Below, piece by piece: positions 8,296-19,339 of a stretch of DNA of 64,000 nucleotides. This DNA is from Herbiconiux oxytropis (lineage in GTDB: Bacteria; Actinomycetota; Actinomycetes; Actinomycetales; Microbacteriaceae), in contig NZ_JANLCK010000013.1 of NCBI RefSeq assembly GCF_024979315.1, positions 22,361 through 86,360 on the forward strand. Reading direction: 5' to 3'. Each line of letters opens with the position of its first letter. The stretch's first letter is position 1. Both the position numbers and the translations under genes were made by a program. The notes beneath the pieces were generated by a model that saw only the letters and a list, made by a program, of their open reading frames with translations, was not told where the DNA came from and made no database searches.

Positions 8296-8960
8296 TCCGC
8301 TCCCTCGCCCTGCTCCAGCACGGTGCCGGCGATCGAGGTCGCCACCACCTCGATCTCCTCCGGTTCCGCGGTGCCGAACACCACGAAGGTCGACTCGCCG
8401 GACTCCGTGGTGAGCGCGTACTCGACGTTGCCCACCTCGTCCTGGCCCGATCCGCCCGATCGGTTGTCGTACACCGTCCACTCCACGCCGTCGAGGTCGA
8501 CCACGCCGCTCGCGAGCCCGCCGGCCACCTGGTCGGCGAGCCACGAGGGGTTCGCCTCCACGGCCTGCGTGAGGCCCACGTACTCCTGCTCGGGCGAGAT
8601 CAGGCCGATATACCACGAGATCACACCGTCGCTCGGGGCGGTGCGGATCTCGGCCGCGTTCGAGGTCCAGCCCTCGGGGAGGTCCGGCACCGCCAGCGGC
8701 ACGGGCATCGACGCCTGGGCGCTCTCGGCCACGGTCGCATAGTCGACGGGATCGATCAGCGATCCCTCCGAGCGCGGCACGAGGAGCACGATCGCCGCCA
8801 CGAGGGCCACGGAGGCCAGGAGAGCGTAGAGCAGGTTGAAGAGCGTCTTGCGGTCGCGGTAGAGCCGCGACGCCTCGGCCTTCCGGGCCGCGGTCTCATC
8901 GGGCGTCTCGGGCCGGCCGAGCTCGGCGACGATCGTCTGCTCGCTCTTCGCGCGCGCCAT
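8292..8960 (-). CDS. DUF4245 membrane-anchored protein
   Basis: A 222-residue protein with a charged cytoplasmic N-terminus, one transmembrane helix at about residues 45-65 and an extracytoplasmic domain containing GWTSNAAEIR and WTVYDNRSGG, matching the actinobacterial DUF4245 family of unknown function. It sits between xseB (4 bp upstream) and the carbonic anhydrase gene (4-base overlap). Confidence 0.85.
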   Translation of the reverse strand: MARAKSEQTIVAELGRPETPDETAARKAEASRLYRDRKTLFNLLYALLASVALVAAIVLLVPRSEGSLIDPVDYATVAESAQASMPVPLAVPDLPEGWTSNAAEIRTAPSDGVISWYIGLISPEQEYVGLTQAVEANPSWLADQVAGGLASGVVDLDGVEWTVYDNRSGGSGQDEVGNVEYALTTESGESTFVVFGTAEPEEIEVVATSIAGTVLEQGEGAE

Positions 8961-8964
8961 GCCG

Positions 8965-9207
8965 CTACTCCGCCGCCGTCGCGCGGGCGGCGTCGAGCCG
9001 TTCGCGGGCGCCGATGAGCCACTGCTCGCACCGGGAGGCGAGCGCCTCGCCGCGCTCCCACAGCGCGAGCGACTGCTCGAGCGTGGCCGAGCCCTGCTCG
9101 AGCTCGCCCACCACGCGGATGAGCTCGTCGCGAGCCTCCTCGTAGCTCAGCGACTCGGCGTCGGCACCGGGCGCAGGGGCGCCGGCGGATGCGGGTGTGA
9201 CGGGCAT
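8965..9207 (-). CDS. xseB: Exodeoxyribonuclease VII small subunit
   Basis: An 80-residue helical protein with the family signature [18 protein letters not shown] followed by [16 protein letters not shown]. XseB binds XseA to form exonuclease VII, which degrades single-stranded DNA from both ends. The start is the ATG at 9207, 9 bp after the xseA stop, the usual pairing. Confidence 0.95.
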   Translation of the reverse strand: MPVTPASAGAPAPGADAESLSYEEARDELIRVVGELEQGSATLEQSLALWERGEALASRCEQWLIGARERLDAARATAAE

Positions 9208-9216
9208 GCTTCGATC

Positions 9217-10572
9217 CTAACGATCTCGAGGTGCGGATTCGGCGGCGAGGGCGTCCCCGGCCCGGTCTGCCCCGGCCCGGTCGGCGGCGGCGCGGTCGGC
9301 GGCGGCGCCCCTGGAGGCCGCGCCACCGCGGGGGGTGCGGCCGAGCGACTCGGCGTCGAAGACTCCCTCGGCCACCGTCACGGTGAGGCTGCTCCCCGCA
9401 GGCGCCTCGGAGTCGGCGCGCACGATGTGCCCGGCGTGCGGCCCGCTCGTGGCCTGCACGATCGCGTAGCCCCGGTCGAGGGTGCGCTGAGGGGAGAGCG
9501 CCCGCAGGTGCCCGGCGAGCTCGCGCACCGTATTCTGCTCGCGCTCGATCACCCGGCGCACGAGCTCCTCGCCGCGGGCCACGAAGCGCGTGAGGTCCTC
9601 CGAGCGGCGGTCGATCATCCACCCCGGCTCCGCGAGCACCGGCCGGCTGCGGATCTGCGCGATCCGGTCGACCTCCACCGACACGAGGTTCGCCACCCGG
9701 CCCCGGATGCGCAGGCGGGCCTGGTCGACCCGGTGCAGCTCCTCCGTGACATCCGGCACCACCCGCTTGGCGGCATCCGTCGGCGTCGACGCCCTGAGGT
9801 CGGCCACGAGGTCGATGAGCGGAGAGTCGGCCTCGTGCCCGATGGCGCTCACCACGGGGGTGCGGGCGGCGGCGACGGCGCGCACGACCGCCTCGTCGCT
9901 GAACCCGAGCAGGTTCTGGAAATCACCGCCGCCGCGCGCCACGATGATGACGTCGATCGAGGGATCGGCGTCGAGCGCCTCGAGCGCCGCCACGACCTCG
10001 CGGGCCGTGCGATCGCCCTGCACCGCCGCGTGCACCACGCGGAACCGCACGGAGGGCCAGCGCAGCTGCGCGTTCCGCAGCACGTCTTTCTCGGCGTCGC
10101 TGTCTCTGCCCGTGATGAGGCCGATGCCACCGGGAAGGAACGGGAGCGGCTTCTTGCGCGACCGGTCGAAGAGCCCCTCGGCGGCGAGCTGCGACTTCAG
10201 TCGCTCGAGCCGCTCGAGCAGGTCGCCGAGGCCGACGTGGCGCATCTCGAACACCTGCATGGTGAGCGTGCCACCGCGCACCCAGTAGTTGGGCTTGACG
10301 AGAGCGATCACGCGGTCGCCCTGCTTGAGGTCGGCCGGGAGCTTCGCCTTGACCGACGACCAGATGGTGAAGCTCACCGTCGCGTCGCCGGCGAGGTCTT
10401 TGAGCTTGCCGTAGACGTTGCCGCCCGAGACACCCCACTGCGTGATCTCGCCCTCGACCCAGGCCGTGCCGAGCCGCTCGATGTAGCCGCGGATCTTCTG
10501 CGCGAGCTCGCCGACCGGCCACGGGTTCTCGAGCGTGGGCGGGCCCGAGACGAACGCGGGGGCGTCGGTCAC
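9217..10572 (-). CDS. xseA: Exodeoxyribonuclease VII large subunit
   Basis: The catalytic subunit of exonuclease VII. An N-terminal OB-fold (about residues 15-110, with WVEGEITQW and GNVYGKLKD) precedes the nuclease domain with GLITGRDSDAEKD and IIVARGGGD. I choose the GTG at 10572 (451 residues) because AAGGAG lies about 9 bases upstream and the product matches family N-termini; a GTG at 10602 would add ten residues. The Ala/Asp/Arg-rich C-terminus is low complexity. Divergent from ispH. Confidence 0.95.
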   Translation of the reverse strand: MTDAPAFVSGPPTLENPWPVGELAQKIRGYIERLGTAWVEGEITQWGVSGGNVYGKLKDLAGDATVSFTIWSSVKAKLPADLKQGDRVIALVKPNYWVRGGTLTMQVFEMRHVGLGDLLERLERLKSQLAAEGLFDRSRKKPLPFLPGGIGLITGRDSDAEKDVLRNAQLRWPSVRFRVVHAAVQGDRTAREVVAALEALDADPSIDVIIVARGGGDFQNLLGFSDEAVVRAVAAARTPVVSAIGHEADSPLIDLVADLRASTPTDAAKRVVPDVTEELHRVDQARLRIRGRVANLVSVEVDRIAQIRSRPVLAEPGWMIDRRSEDLTRFVARGEELVRRVIEREQNTVRELAGHLRALSPQRTLDRGYAIVQATSGPHAGHIVRADSEAPAGSSLTVTVAEGVFDAESLGRTPRGGAASRGAAADRAAADRAGADRAGDALAAESAPRDR

Positions 10573-10629
10573 GCCATCACTCTCCTTCAGGGCGGCATTC
10601 ACCCAGTCGCGCCGACGTAGACTCGGGGG

Positions 10630-11694
10630 GTGAGCAATGCGACGACCATCAGTCTGCCGATGCCGAGGATTCCCGGCGTTCGCAACAGGCTAAAGGATAA
10701 CCCGGTGACCGGGCACAAGCGTGTGCTCCTGGCAGCCCCTCGTGGCTATTGTGCAGGAGTGGACAGGGCGGTCGTCGCCGTCGAGAAGGCGCTCGAGAAC
10801 TACGGCGCCCCCGTCTACGTGCGCAAGCAGATCGTGCACAACGTGCACGTCGTCTCCACGCTCGAGAAGCGCGGCGCGATCTTCGTCGAGGAGGTCGACG
10901 AGGTGCCCGAGGGCGCCCACGTCGTCTTCTCCGCCCATGGCGTCTCGCCCGCCGTCGTGCAGGGCGCGGCCGACCGCGGCCTCCAGGCCATCGACGCCAC
11001 CTGCCCGCTCGTCACCAAGGTGCACCGCGAGGCCGTGCGCTTCGCCCGCGACGACTTCGAGATCCTCCTGATCGGCCACGAGGGCCACGAGGAGGTCGAG
11101 GGCACCGCCGGTGAGGCCCCCGAGCACATCACGCTCGTCGGCAGCCCGGATGCCGTGGACGACATCGAGGTCAAGGACCCGGACAAGGTGGTCTGGCTCT
11201 CGCAGACGACCCTCTCGGTCGACGAGACCATGGAGACCGTGCGCCGCCTCCGGGTGAAGTTCCCGAACCTGCAGGATCCCCCCTCGGACGACATCTGCTA
11301 CGCCACCCAGAACCGCCAGGTCGCCATCAAGAAGGTGGCGCAGGGCGCCGGCCTCGTGATCGTGGTGGGCTCGGCGAACTCGTCGAACTCGGTGCGCCTC
11401 GTGGAGGTCGCCCTCGAGTACGGCGCGAAGGCCGCCTACCGGGTCGACTACGCCCACGAGGTCAAGCAGGAGTGGCTCGACGGCGTCGAGACCGTGGGGG
11501 TCACCTCCGGCGCCTCGGTGCCCGAGGTGCTCGTGCAGGAGCTGCTCGACGACCTCGCGGGCGCCGGCTACGGCGACATCGAGACCGTGCAGACCGCGGA
11601 GGAGGACCTGGTGTTCTCACTGCCGAAGGAGCTCCGCCGCGACACCTCCGGCAAGAAGGACCCCCGCGCCACCGGCGGCCGCCACCGCGCCTAG
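10630..11694 (+). CDS. ispH: 4-hydroxy-3-methylbut-2-enyl diphosphate reductase
   Basis: IspH (LytB) performs the last step of the non-mevalonate isoprenoid pathway, giving IPP and DMAPP. It is an iron-sulfur enzyme; the three cluster cysteines are visible in [16 protein letters not shown] and DDICYATQN, with the active-site ATQNRQ and SANSSNS motifs. The GTG at 10630 gives 354 residues with an N-terminal extension of about 30 before the conserved core. Its product feeds the prenyl transferase at 2969. It shares a short divergent promoter region with xseA. Confidence 0.97.
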   Translation: MSNATTISLPMPRIPGVRNRLKDNPVTGHKRVLLAAPRGYCAGVDRAVVAVEKALENYGAPVYVRKQIVHNVHVVSTLEKRGAIFVEEVDEVPEGAHVVFSAHGVSPAVVQGAADRGLQAIDATCPLVTKVHREAVRFARDDFEILLIGHEGHEEVEGTAGEAPEHITLVGSPDAVDDIEVKDPDKVVWLSQTTLSVDETMETVRRLRVKFPNLQDPPSDDICYATQNRQVAIKKVAQGAGLVIVVGSANSSNSVRLVEVALEYGAKAAYRVDYAHEVKQEWLDGVETVGVTSGASVPEVLVQELLDDLAGAGYGDIETVQTAEEDLVFSLPKELRRDTSGKKDPRATGGRHRA

Positions 11695-11723
11695 GGCTGA
11701 CACCGCCGCGGCGGCGGCTCGGC

Positions 11724-12332
11724 CTAAGGACTGACGCGCGTGAGCGTGTCGAGGATGACCGGGTCGGCCATGATCGCGATGGTCACGACGGTGAAGCTGA
11801 TCAGCCCCGCCACCACGGCACCGATGACCGGGATGAAGAACGCCAGCTTGTTCTGCCGCACGCGCCGGATCGAGTAGACGGCCGTGAGGGCGAAGACGAG
11901 GAACGTCAGCGCCGCCCCCGCCACTCCCGCGGTGTTCGCGGTCGCGGTGCCCGTGTAGGCGCTGTCGATGCCCCAGATCTCCATGACCTGGTTCATGACA
12001 TCCGGCAGCGACACGAGCGACGAGATGGTGTTCGCCGTCCAGATCAGGCCGATGGCGAGCAGGGCGATGGTGGCGATGCGGTCGGCCCGGTTGACCGGGC
12101 GACCGTCGGGGCCGAAGGTCGCTGTCGCAGGAGCGGGGGCGGGGGTGCGGGTGGATCCCGAGGCCGGTGCGGCCGCGGAGTCGCGCGCCGCGGGGCGCAC
12201 CGCGGGCGGCGCGGCCGGGGTGCGGGCCTCCACCTCGACCGGCTGCTCGGGCTCCGCATCGGCCGGCGGCTCCCACTTCCAGCCCTCGGGGGCGAGTTCG
12301 CCGTACTTGGGCTTGGGTCGTTCGTCGGTCAC
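11724..12332 (-). CDS. Membrane protein resembling DUF6264
   Basis: A 202-residue protein. The N-terminal 75 residues are proline/alanine-rich and begin with KPKYGELAPEGWKW, a pattern recalled from Microbacteriaceae proteins annotated DUF6264. About four transmembrane helices follow (roughly 85-110, 125-150, 150-170 and 175-195). It converges on ispH with a 29-bp GC-rich gap. Function unknown; the family name is tentative. Confidence 0.6.
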   Translation of the reverse strand: MTDERPKPKYGELAPEGWKWEPPADAEPEQPVEVEARTPAAPPAVRPAARDSAAAPASGSTRTPAPAPATATFGPDGRPVNRADRIATIALLAIGLIWTANTISSLVSLPDVMNQVMEIWGIDSAYTGTATANTAGVAGAALTFLVFALTAVYSIRRVRQNKLAFFIPVIGAVVAGLISFTVVTIAIMADPVILDTLTRVSP

Positions 12333-12452
12333 GCGCTGCTCTCGTGTGGTGTCGGTGCGGTCGGATCGGGCCGGTCACATCGGGCCGACCGGATCGGGCC
12401 GGTCGGATAGGTTCGGGGCGGGCGGCCGGAGCCGTCCCGCCGCGACGTTACC

Positions 12453-13478
<1,026 letters not shown>

Positions 13479-13617
13479 GTCATCTCCTTTGGTGGGCGCG
13501 ACCGGGCGCGCCGGCCGGTGCCGTTCGATCCGAGTCTATCCAGCGCCGTCCCCGATAGGCTTGTCGAGGCCCGCCGGTCAGCACAGCCCGGTCGGGTGAC
13601 CCCGGAAGGACTCCCGC

Positions 13618-14601
13618 ATGACCGCCGACAGCGCCCCTCTCTACGAGCACCCCGACCGCAACCTGGCCCTGGAGCTGGTGCGTGCCACCGAGGCCGCCGC
13701 CATCCGGGCGCAGCCGTTCATCGGCAAGGGCGACAAGAACGCCGCCGACGGCGCCGCGGTCGACGCGATGCGCAAGTTCCTCGGCACCGTCGACTTCGAC
13801 GGCGTGATCGTGATCGGCGAGGGCGAGAAGGACGAAGCGCCCATGCTCTTCAACGGTGAGCACGTGGGCACCGGCCGCGGCCCGGCCTGCGACATCGCGG
13901 TCGATCCCATCGACGGCACCTCGCTCACCGCCGCCGGCCGGCAGAACGCCATCTCGATGCTGGCCGCCTCGGATCGCGGCACCATGCTCGATGCCTCCTC
14001 GGTGTTCTACATGAACAAGATCGTCACGGATGCCGACGGCATCGGCGTGATCGACATCGACCGGCCGATCGGTGACAACATCCGGGCGCTCGCCAAGGCG
14101 AAGGGCAAGGACGTCGGCGACATCCGCGTGGCCGTGCTCGACCGGCCGCGGCACCAGCAGCTCATCGAGGACATCCGTGCCGCCGGCGCCGGCACCCGGC
14201 TGATGCTCGACGGCGACGTCGCGGGCGGCATCAACGCGGCGCGCTACGGCACCCGCATCGACATGTGCGTGGGCACCGGCGGCAGCCCCGAGGGTGTCGC
14301 GACGGCGTGCGCGATCAAGGCGCTCGGCGGTTTCATCCAGACCCGGCTCGCTCCGAAGGACGACGACGAGCGCCAGAAGGGCATCGACGCCGGTCTCGAC
14401 ATGGACAAGCTCTATGAGGCCGACGACCTCGTGAGCGGCGACAACACGTTCTTCGTGGCCACCGGCGTGACCGACGGCGGCCTCGTGGCGGGCGTCAAGC
14501 GCCTCGGCCCCATCATCCGCACCGAGTCGATCGTGCTGCGCTCGCACTCGGGCACGATCCGCCGCATCGAGGCCGACCACCTCGTGGAGAAGTGGCTCTG
14601 A
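13618..14601 (+). CDS. glpX: Fructose-1,6-bisphosphatase, class II
   Basis: Hydrolyses fructose 1,6-bisphosphate to fructose 6-phosphate, the committed gluconeogenic step. GlpX signatures include GEGEKDEAPMLFNGE, AVDPIDGTSL (metal binding) and VGTGGSPEGV. The 327-residue length is standard. The ATG at 13618 is preceded by GGAAGGA. It is divergent from fbaA and ends in a long inverted repeat. Confidence 0.96.
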   Translation: MTADSAPLYEHPDRNLALELVRATEAAAIRAQPFIGKGDKNAADGAAVDAMRKFLGTVDFDGVIVIGEGEKDEAPMLFNGEHVGTGRGPACDIAVDPIDGTSLTAAGRQNAISMLAASDRGTMLDASSVFYMNKIVTDADGIGVIDIDRPIGDNIRALAKAKGKDVGDIRVAVLDRPRHQQLIEDIRAAGAGTRLMLDGDVAGGINAARYGTRIDMCVGTGGSPEGVATACAIKALGGFIQTRLAPKDDDERQKGIDAGLDMDKLYEADDLVSGDNTFFVATGVTDGGLVAGVKRLGPIIRTESIVLRSHSGTIRRIEADHLVEKWL

Positions 14602-14612
14602 GGCTCCCACTT

Positions 14613-14689
14613 CGGTTCAATAACGCAATCGTGGAGTGACCCGAGCCCCCTGGGGGGCCGGATCACTCCACGATTGCATTTCTGAACCG
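14613..14689. terminator. Nested inverted repeat between glpX and rmuC
   Basis: An outer arm CGGTTCA (14613-14619) pairs with TGAACCG (14683-14689), and a perfect 15-bp inner stem (14625-14639 with 14663-14677, core ATCGTGGAGTGA) encloses GCCCCCTGGGGGGC. It lies between convergent genes, so a bidirectional terminator is the simplest reading, but at 77 bp it is unusually elaborate. Confidence 0.7.
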
Positions 14690-14690
14690 G

Positions 14691-16484
14691 CTAGCGCGGA
14701 TCGGTGCCCGTGGGCCTGCCGAAGTCGAGTTCGATGTCGATCACCTGGGCGGAGCCCCCCGACTCGTGCTCGAGGAATGCCGCGTCGCGCGCCGCCGCCG
14801 GGTCGCCCAGCGCGTCGAACTCCGCGACGGCCCGCTCGACCTCTGCGGCTCGCTCGGCGTCGTCGTCGCGCCCGGCCGCTGTCGGCTGCGCCTCGGCCGC
14901 TGTCGCCTCCGCCTCCGCCTCCGCCGCCTCTACCTCGGGAGCCTCGACCATCGGCGCCTCCGCCGCCTCGAGCTCGGCGAGCAGCTCGTGCCCCGACAGC
15001 TCGCGCGGAGCCTCCTCGAGGGGCGACAGCTCGGGGAAGAGGCTCTCGCTCGAGAGCGCCCCGAGCTTGCGGGCAGTGGGGAAGACCTGGCGCTCGAACG
15101 AGCCGACGAAGGCGTTGTAGTCCTTCACCGTGCGGTCGATCGTGCGGCCGAGCTTGTCGATGTGCGAGGCGGTCTTGCCGAGCCGTGTGTAGAGCTGCTG
15201 GCTGAGGTCGAAGAGCTGGCGCGCTTCCTGGGTCAGCACGTCCTGCTGCCAGGAGAAGGCCACCGTCTTGAGCACCGACCACAGGGTGACGGGGGAGGCG
15301 AGCGCCACGCGCTTGCCGAACGCGAACTCCATGATCGACGGATCGGCCTCGAGCGCGCTCGAGACGAGCGACTCGCTCGGGATGAAGGCGATCACGAGCT
15401 CGGGGGAGGCCTCGAGCCCGTTCCAGTAGCCCTTCGTGCCGAGCGCGGTGATGTGCTCGCGCAGCGCCTTCACGTGCTTCTTCATGAGCTGCGAGCGGTG
15501 CTCGCCCTCGACTCCCGTGGCCGAGGCCTGGATGGCGGAGGCCTCGAGGTACGCGTCGAACGGCACCTTCGCGTCGACCGCGATGTTCTTGCCGCCGGGC
15601 AGGTGCACGACCATGTCGGGGCGCCCCGCTCCGGAGTCGCTCACGATCGAGGTCTGCACGTCGAAGTCGACGCGCTCGATCAGCCCGGCCGCCTCGACGA
15701 CGCTCCGGAGCTGGGTCTCGCCCCACACGCCGCGGGTGCTGTTGGAGCGCAGCGCCGAGGCGAGCGACTCGGCGGTCGAGCGCAGCCGCTCCTCCGACTC
15801 GGTGGCCGACTTGAGCTGCTGCGAGAGCTCGCCGTACTGCTGCTGGCGCTGCGCCTCGAGCTCCACGACCTTCGCCTGCACGGCCTTCAGGCTCTCCTGC
15901 ACGGGGCTGAGGGCCACCAGGACCTTGCTGTCCTCCCCGGCGCGGGTCTTCTCCGCATCCTGCACGTCTTTGAGCCGGCGCTGGAAGTCGGTGAGCCGCT
16001 CCTCGAGGATGCCGATCTGGGCGCGGTACTGCGCATCCTGCTGCTCGAGCCGCTCGCGCGACTGCTCCTGCGCGAACGCCAGCTGCGTCTCGAACTGCTC
16101 CCGCGCGAGCGCGGTCTGCTCGCGGTGGGAGGTGATGGCGCCCTCGAGCTGCGCGCGGTGCGCCAGCACGGCGGACTCGAACTGCTCGCGGTGCGCGAGC
16201 GTGCGCTCCTCCACCTGCTCGCGGAGCCCCGACGCGGTGGCCTCGATGCCGGCGAGCCGGCTCTGCAGGCCCGCGCGCTCCTCGACCAGCTGTTCGACCC
16301 GCGAGCGCGTCTCGGTGAGGGCCGCGGTGCGCTCGCCGAGCGAGCTCTCGAGCATGGCGACGGTGCCCGCGGACGAACCGCCCGCAGCACCGCCCTGGCG
16401 GGCCCGGGCGAAGAGCACACCTCCGACCACGCCGAGCACGAGACCGACGAGAAGACCGAGGAGGAGGGGGAGCAGTGCGTCCAT
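14691..16484 (-). CDS. rmuC: DNA recombination protein RmuC
   Basis: RmuC-family proteins limit certain rearrangements in E. coli and have a nuclease-like fold; the mechanism is unclear. The protein has an N-terminal membrane anchor (residues 5-28), a long coiled coil (about 45-220) and the conserved RmuC domain (about 240-470, with GVWGETQLRSVVEAAGL and VDAKVPFDAY). The Ala/Glu-rich tail is low complexity. The ATG at 16484 (597 residues) starts at the hydrophobic anchor; further upstream the frame reads through non-coding DNA. Confidence 0.92.
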   Translation of the reverse strand: MDALLPLLLGLLVGLVLGVVGGVLFARARQGGAAGGSSAGTVAMLESSLGERTAALTETRSRVEQLVEERAGLQSRLAGIEATASGLREQVEERTLAHREQFESAVLAHRAQLEGAITSHREQTALAREQFETQLAFAQEQSRERLEQQDAQYRAQIGILEERLTDFQRRLKDVQDAEKTRAGEDSKVLVALSPVQESLKAVQAKVVELEAQRQQQYGELSQQLKSATESEERLRSTAESLASALRSNSTRGVWGETQLRSVVEAAGLIERVDFDVQTSIVSDSGAGRPDMVVHLPGGKNIAVDAKVPFDAYLEASAIQASATGVEGEHRSQLMKKHVKALREHITALGTKGYWNGLEASPELVIAFIPSESLVSSALEADPSIMEFAFGKRVALASPVTLWSVLKTVAFSWQQDVLTQEARQLFDLSQQLYTRLGKTASHIDKLGRTIDRTVKDYNAFVGSFERQVFPTARKLGALSSESLFPELSPLEEAPRELSGHELLAELEAAEAPMVEAPEVEAAEAEAEATAAEAQPTAAGRDDDAERAAEVERAVAEFDALGDPAAARDAAFLEHESGGSAQVIDIELDFGRPTGTDPR

Positions 16485-16556
16485 GCGGCCAGTCTCGCAT
16501 CCGCCACCGACACCGGGCCGTCGCCACGACGGAACCGAACGCATACAGCGGCACCA

Positions 16557-16588
16557 CCGGACACCTGCACAGCCGGACACCTGCACAG
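16557..16588. repeat. Two tandem 16-bp direct repeats upstream of the semialdehyde dehydrogenase gene
   Basis: CCGGACACCTGCACAG occurs twice without spacing (16557-16572, 16573-16588), followed by a partial CCGGA. It lies 65 bp before the dehydrogenase ATG in the divergent gap with rmuC, a position suited to a regulator site. No function is demonstrated. Confidence 0.5.
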
Positions 16589-16653
16589 CCGGATGACGGC
16601 CCCAGGATCTAGGCTTGCTCCAGGAATCCCGTTCGAGCAAAGAAGCAGGAATC

Positions 16654-18153
16654 ATGTCTGATGCACTCCCCGTAGTGAACCACTGGATCGGCGGCGAGGA
16701 GCTCGTGTCCACGAGCGGCCGCACGGCGCCCGTCTTCGACCCCGCCCTGGGCGAGCAGTCCAAGAGCGTGGCCCTCGCGAACCAGTCCGAGATCGACGCC
16801 GCGGTGGCCGCCGCGAAGGCCGCTTTCCCCGCCTGGCGCGACACGAGCATCACGAAGCGCCAGCAGGTCATCTTCGCCTTCCGCGAGCTGCTCAACGCGA
16901 GGAAGGGCGAGCTCGCCGAGATCCTCACGGCCGAGCACGGCAAGGTGCTCTCCGACGCCCTGGGCGAGATCACCCGCGGCCTCGAGGTCGTGGAGCTCGC
17001 GACCGGGTTCCCGCACCTGCTGAAGGGCGAGTACTCCGAGAACGTCTCGACCGGTGTCGACGTCTACTCCACCAAGCAGCCGCTCGGCGTGGTGGGCATC
17101 ATCAGCCCCTTCAACTTCCCGGCCATGGTGCCGATGTGGTTCTTCCCGATCGCCATCGCGGCCGGCAACACCGTCGTGCTGAAGCCCTCGGAGAAGGATC
17201 CGAGCGCCGCCAACTGGCTCGCCGCCCTCTTCCAGGAGGCCGGCCTCCCCGACGGCGTCTTCAACGTGCTGCACGGCGACAAGGAGGCCGTCGACGGCCT
17301 GCTGAACCACAACGACGTCAAGAGCATCTCGTTCGTCGGCTCCACGCCCATCGCGCAGTACATCTACGAGACCGCGGCCCGCAACGGCAAGCGCGTGCAG
17401 GCCCTCGGAGGCGCCAAGAACCACATGCTCGTGCTGCCCGACGCCGACCTCGACCTCGCCGCCGACGCCGCCATCAATGCGGGCTTCGGCTCGGCGGGCG
17501 AGCGCTGCATGGCCATCTCGGTGCTCGTGGCGGTCGACACGATCGCCGACGACCTCGTGGCGAAGGTCCAGGAGCGCATGGCGGGCCTGAAGACCGGCGA
17601 CGGCCGCCGCAGCTGCGACATGGGCCCGCTCATCACCGAGGTGCACCGCGACAAGGTGGCCTCCTACATCGACGTGGCGCACGAGGACGGCGCGACGGTC
17701 GTGGTCGACGGCCGCGGGATCGAGGTCGACGGCGAAGCTTCCGGCTTCTGGCTCGGCCCCACCCTCATCGACAACGTGCCCACCACGTCGAAGGTCTACC
17801 TCGACGAGATCTTCGGCCCGGTGCTCTCGGTCGTGCGCGTGCACTCCTACGAGGAGGGCGTCGACCTCATCAACAACGGCGCCTACGGCAACGGCACGGC
17901 CATCTTCACCAACGACGGGGGAGCGGCCCGCCGCTTCCAGAACGAGGTCGAGGTCGGCATGATCGGCATCAACGTGCCGATCCCGGTGCCCGTGGCCTAC
18001 CACTCGTTCGGGGGGGTCAAGGACTCGATCTTCGGCGACTCCAAGGCCTACGGTCTCGCGGGCTTCCGCTTCTTCACGCAGGAGAAGGCCATCACGAGCC
18101 GCTGGCTCGACCCCTCGCACGGTGGCATCAACCTGGGCTTCCCCCAGAACTAG
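16654..18153 (+). CDS. mmsA: CoA-acylating methylmalonate-semialdehyde dehydrogenase
   Basis: Oxidises methylmalonate or malonate semialdehyde to propionyl- or acetyl-CoA with NAD and CoA, in valine, inositol or beta-alanine breakdown. Signatures are SPFNFPAMVPMWFFP, the FVGSTPIAQYIYE cofactor loop and catalytic Cys in GSAGERCMAIS. The ATG at 16654 follows AGAAGCAGGA and gives 499 residues, the family norm. No other inositol or valine genes lie nearby, so the physiological substrate cannot be fixed; iolA is an equivalent name. Confidence 0.92.
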   Translation: MSDALPVVNHWIGGEELVSTSGRTAPVFDPALGEQSKSVALANQSEIDAAVAAAKAAFPAWRDTSITKRQQVIFAFRELLNARKGELAEILTAEHGKVLSDALGEITRGLEVVELATGFPHLLKGEYSENVSTGVDVYSTKQPLGVVGIISPFNFPAMVPMWFFPIAIAAGNTVVLKPSEKDPSAANWLAALFQEAGLPDGVFNVLHGDKEAVDGLLNHNDVKSISFVGSTPIAQYIYETAARNGKRVQALGGAKNHMLVLPDADLDLAADAAINAGFGSAGERCMAISVLVAVDTIADDLVAKVQERMAGLKTGDGRRSCDMGPLITEVHRDKVASYIDVAHEDGATVVVDGRGIEVDGEASGFWLGPTLIDNVPTTSKVYLDEIFGPVLSVVRVHSYEEGVDLINNGAYGNGTAIFTNDGGAARRFQNEVEVGMIGINVPIPVPVAYHSFGGVKDSIFGDSKAYGLAGFRFFTQEKAITSRWLDPSHGGINLGFPQN

Positions 18154-18167
18154 CCCGCCTGCCCTCC

Positions 18168-18227
18168 GCCGAGACGTCACTTCTCACACCAAGATCCCTC
18201 GGGATGTGTGGAAAGTGACGTCTCGGC
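18168..18227. repeat. Long palindrome, GTCACTTTYCAC family, copy A
   Basis: Left arm 18168-18190 and right arm 18206-18227 pair with one 2-base interruption; the shared core is CGTCACTT. The loop itself contains ATCCCTCGGGAT, so the whole unit can fold as one hairpin. It lies 15 bp after the dehydrogenase stop and ends 23 bp before ychF. Two relatives occur at 50125-50184 and 51176-51239. Confidence 0.85.
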
Positions 18228-18249
18228 AGAGAAAGTAGGATGGACGACC

Positions 18250-19323
<1,074 letters not shown>

Positions 19324-19339
19324 CGAGCCGCCGGGGCGT

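Noticed and set aside
14691..16973. A 760-residue version of RmuC
   Set aside because: The added N-terminus reads antisense through the dehydrogenase gene; the membrane anchor after the ATG at 16484 is the natural start.
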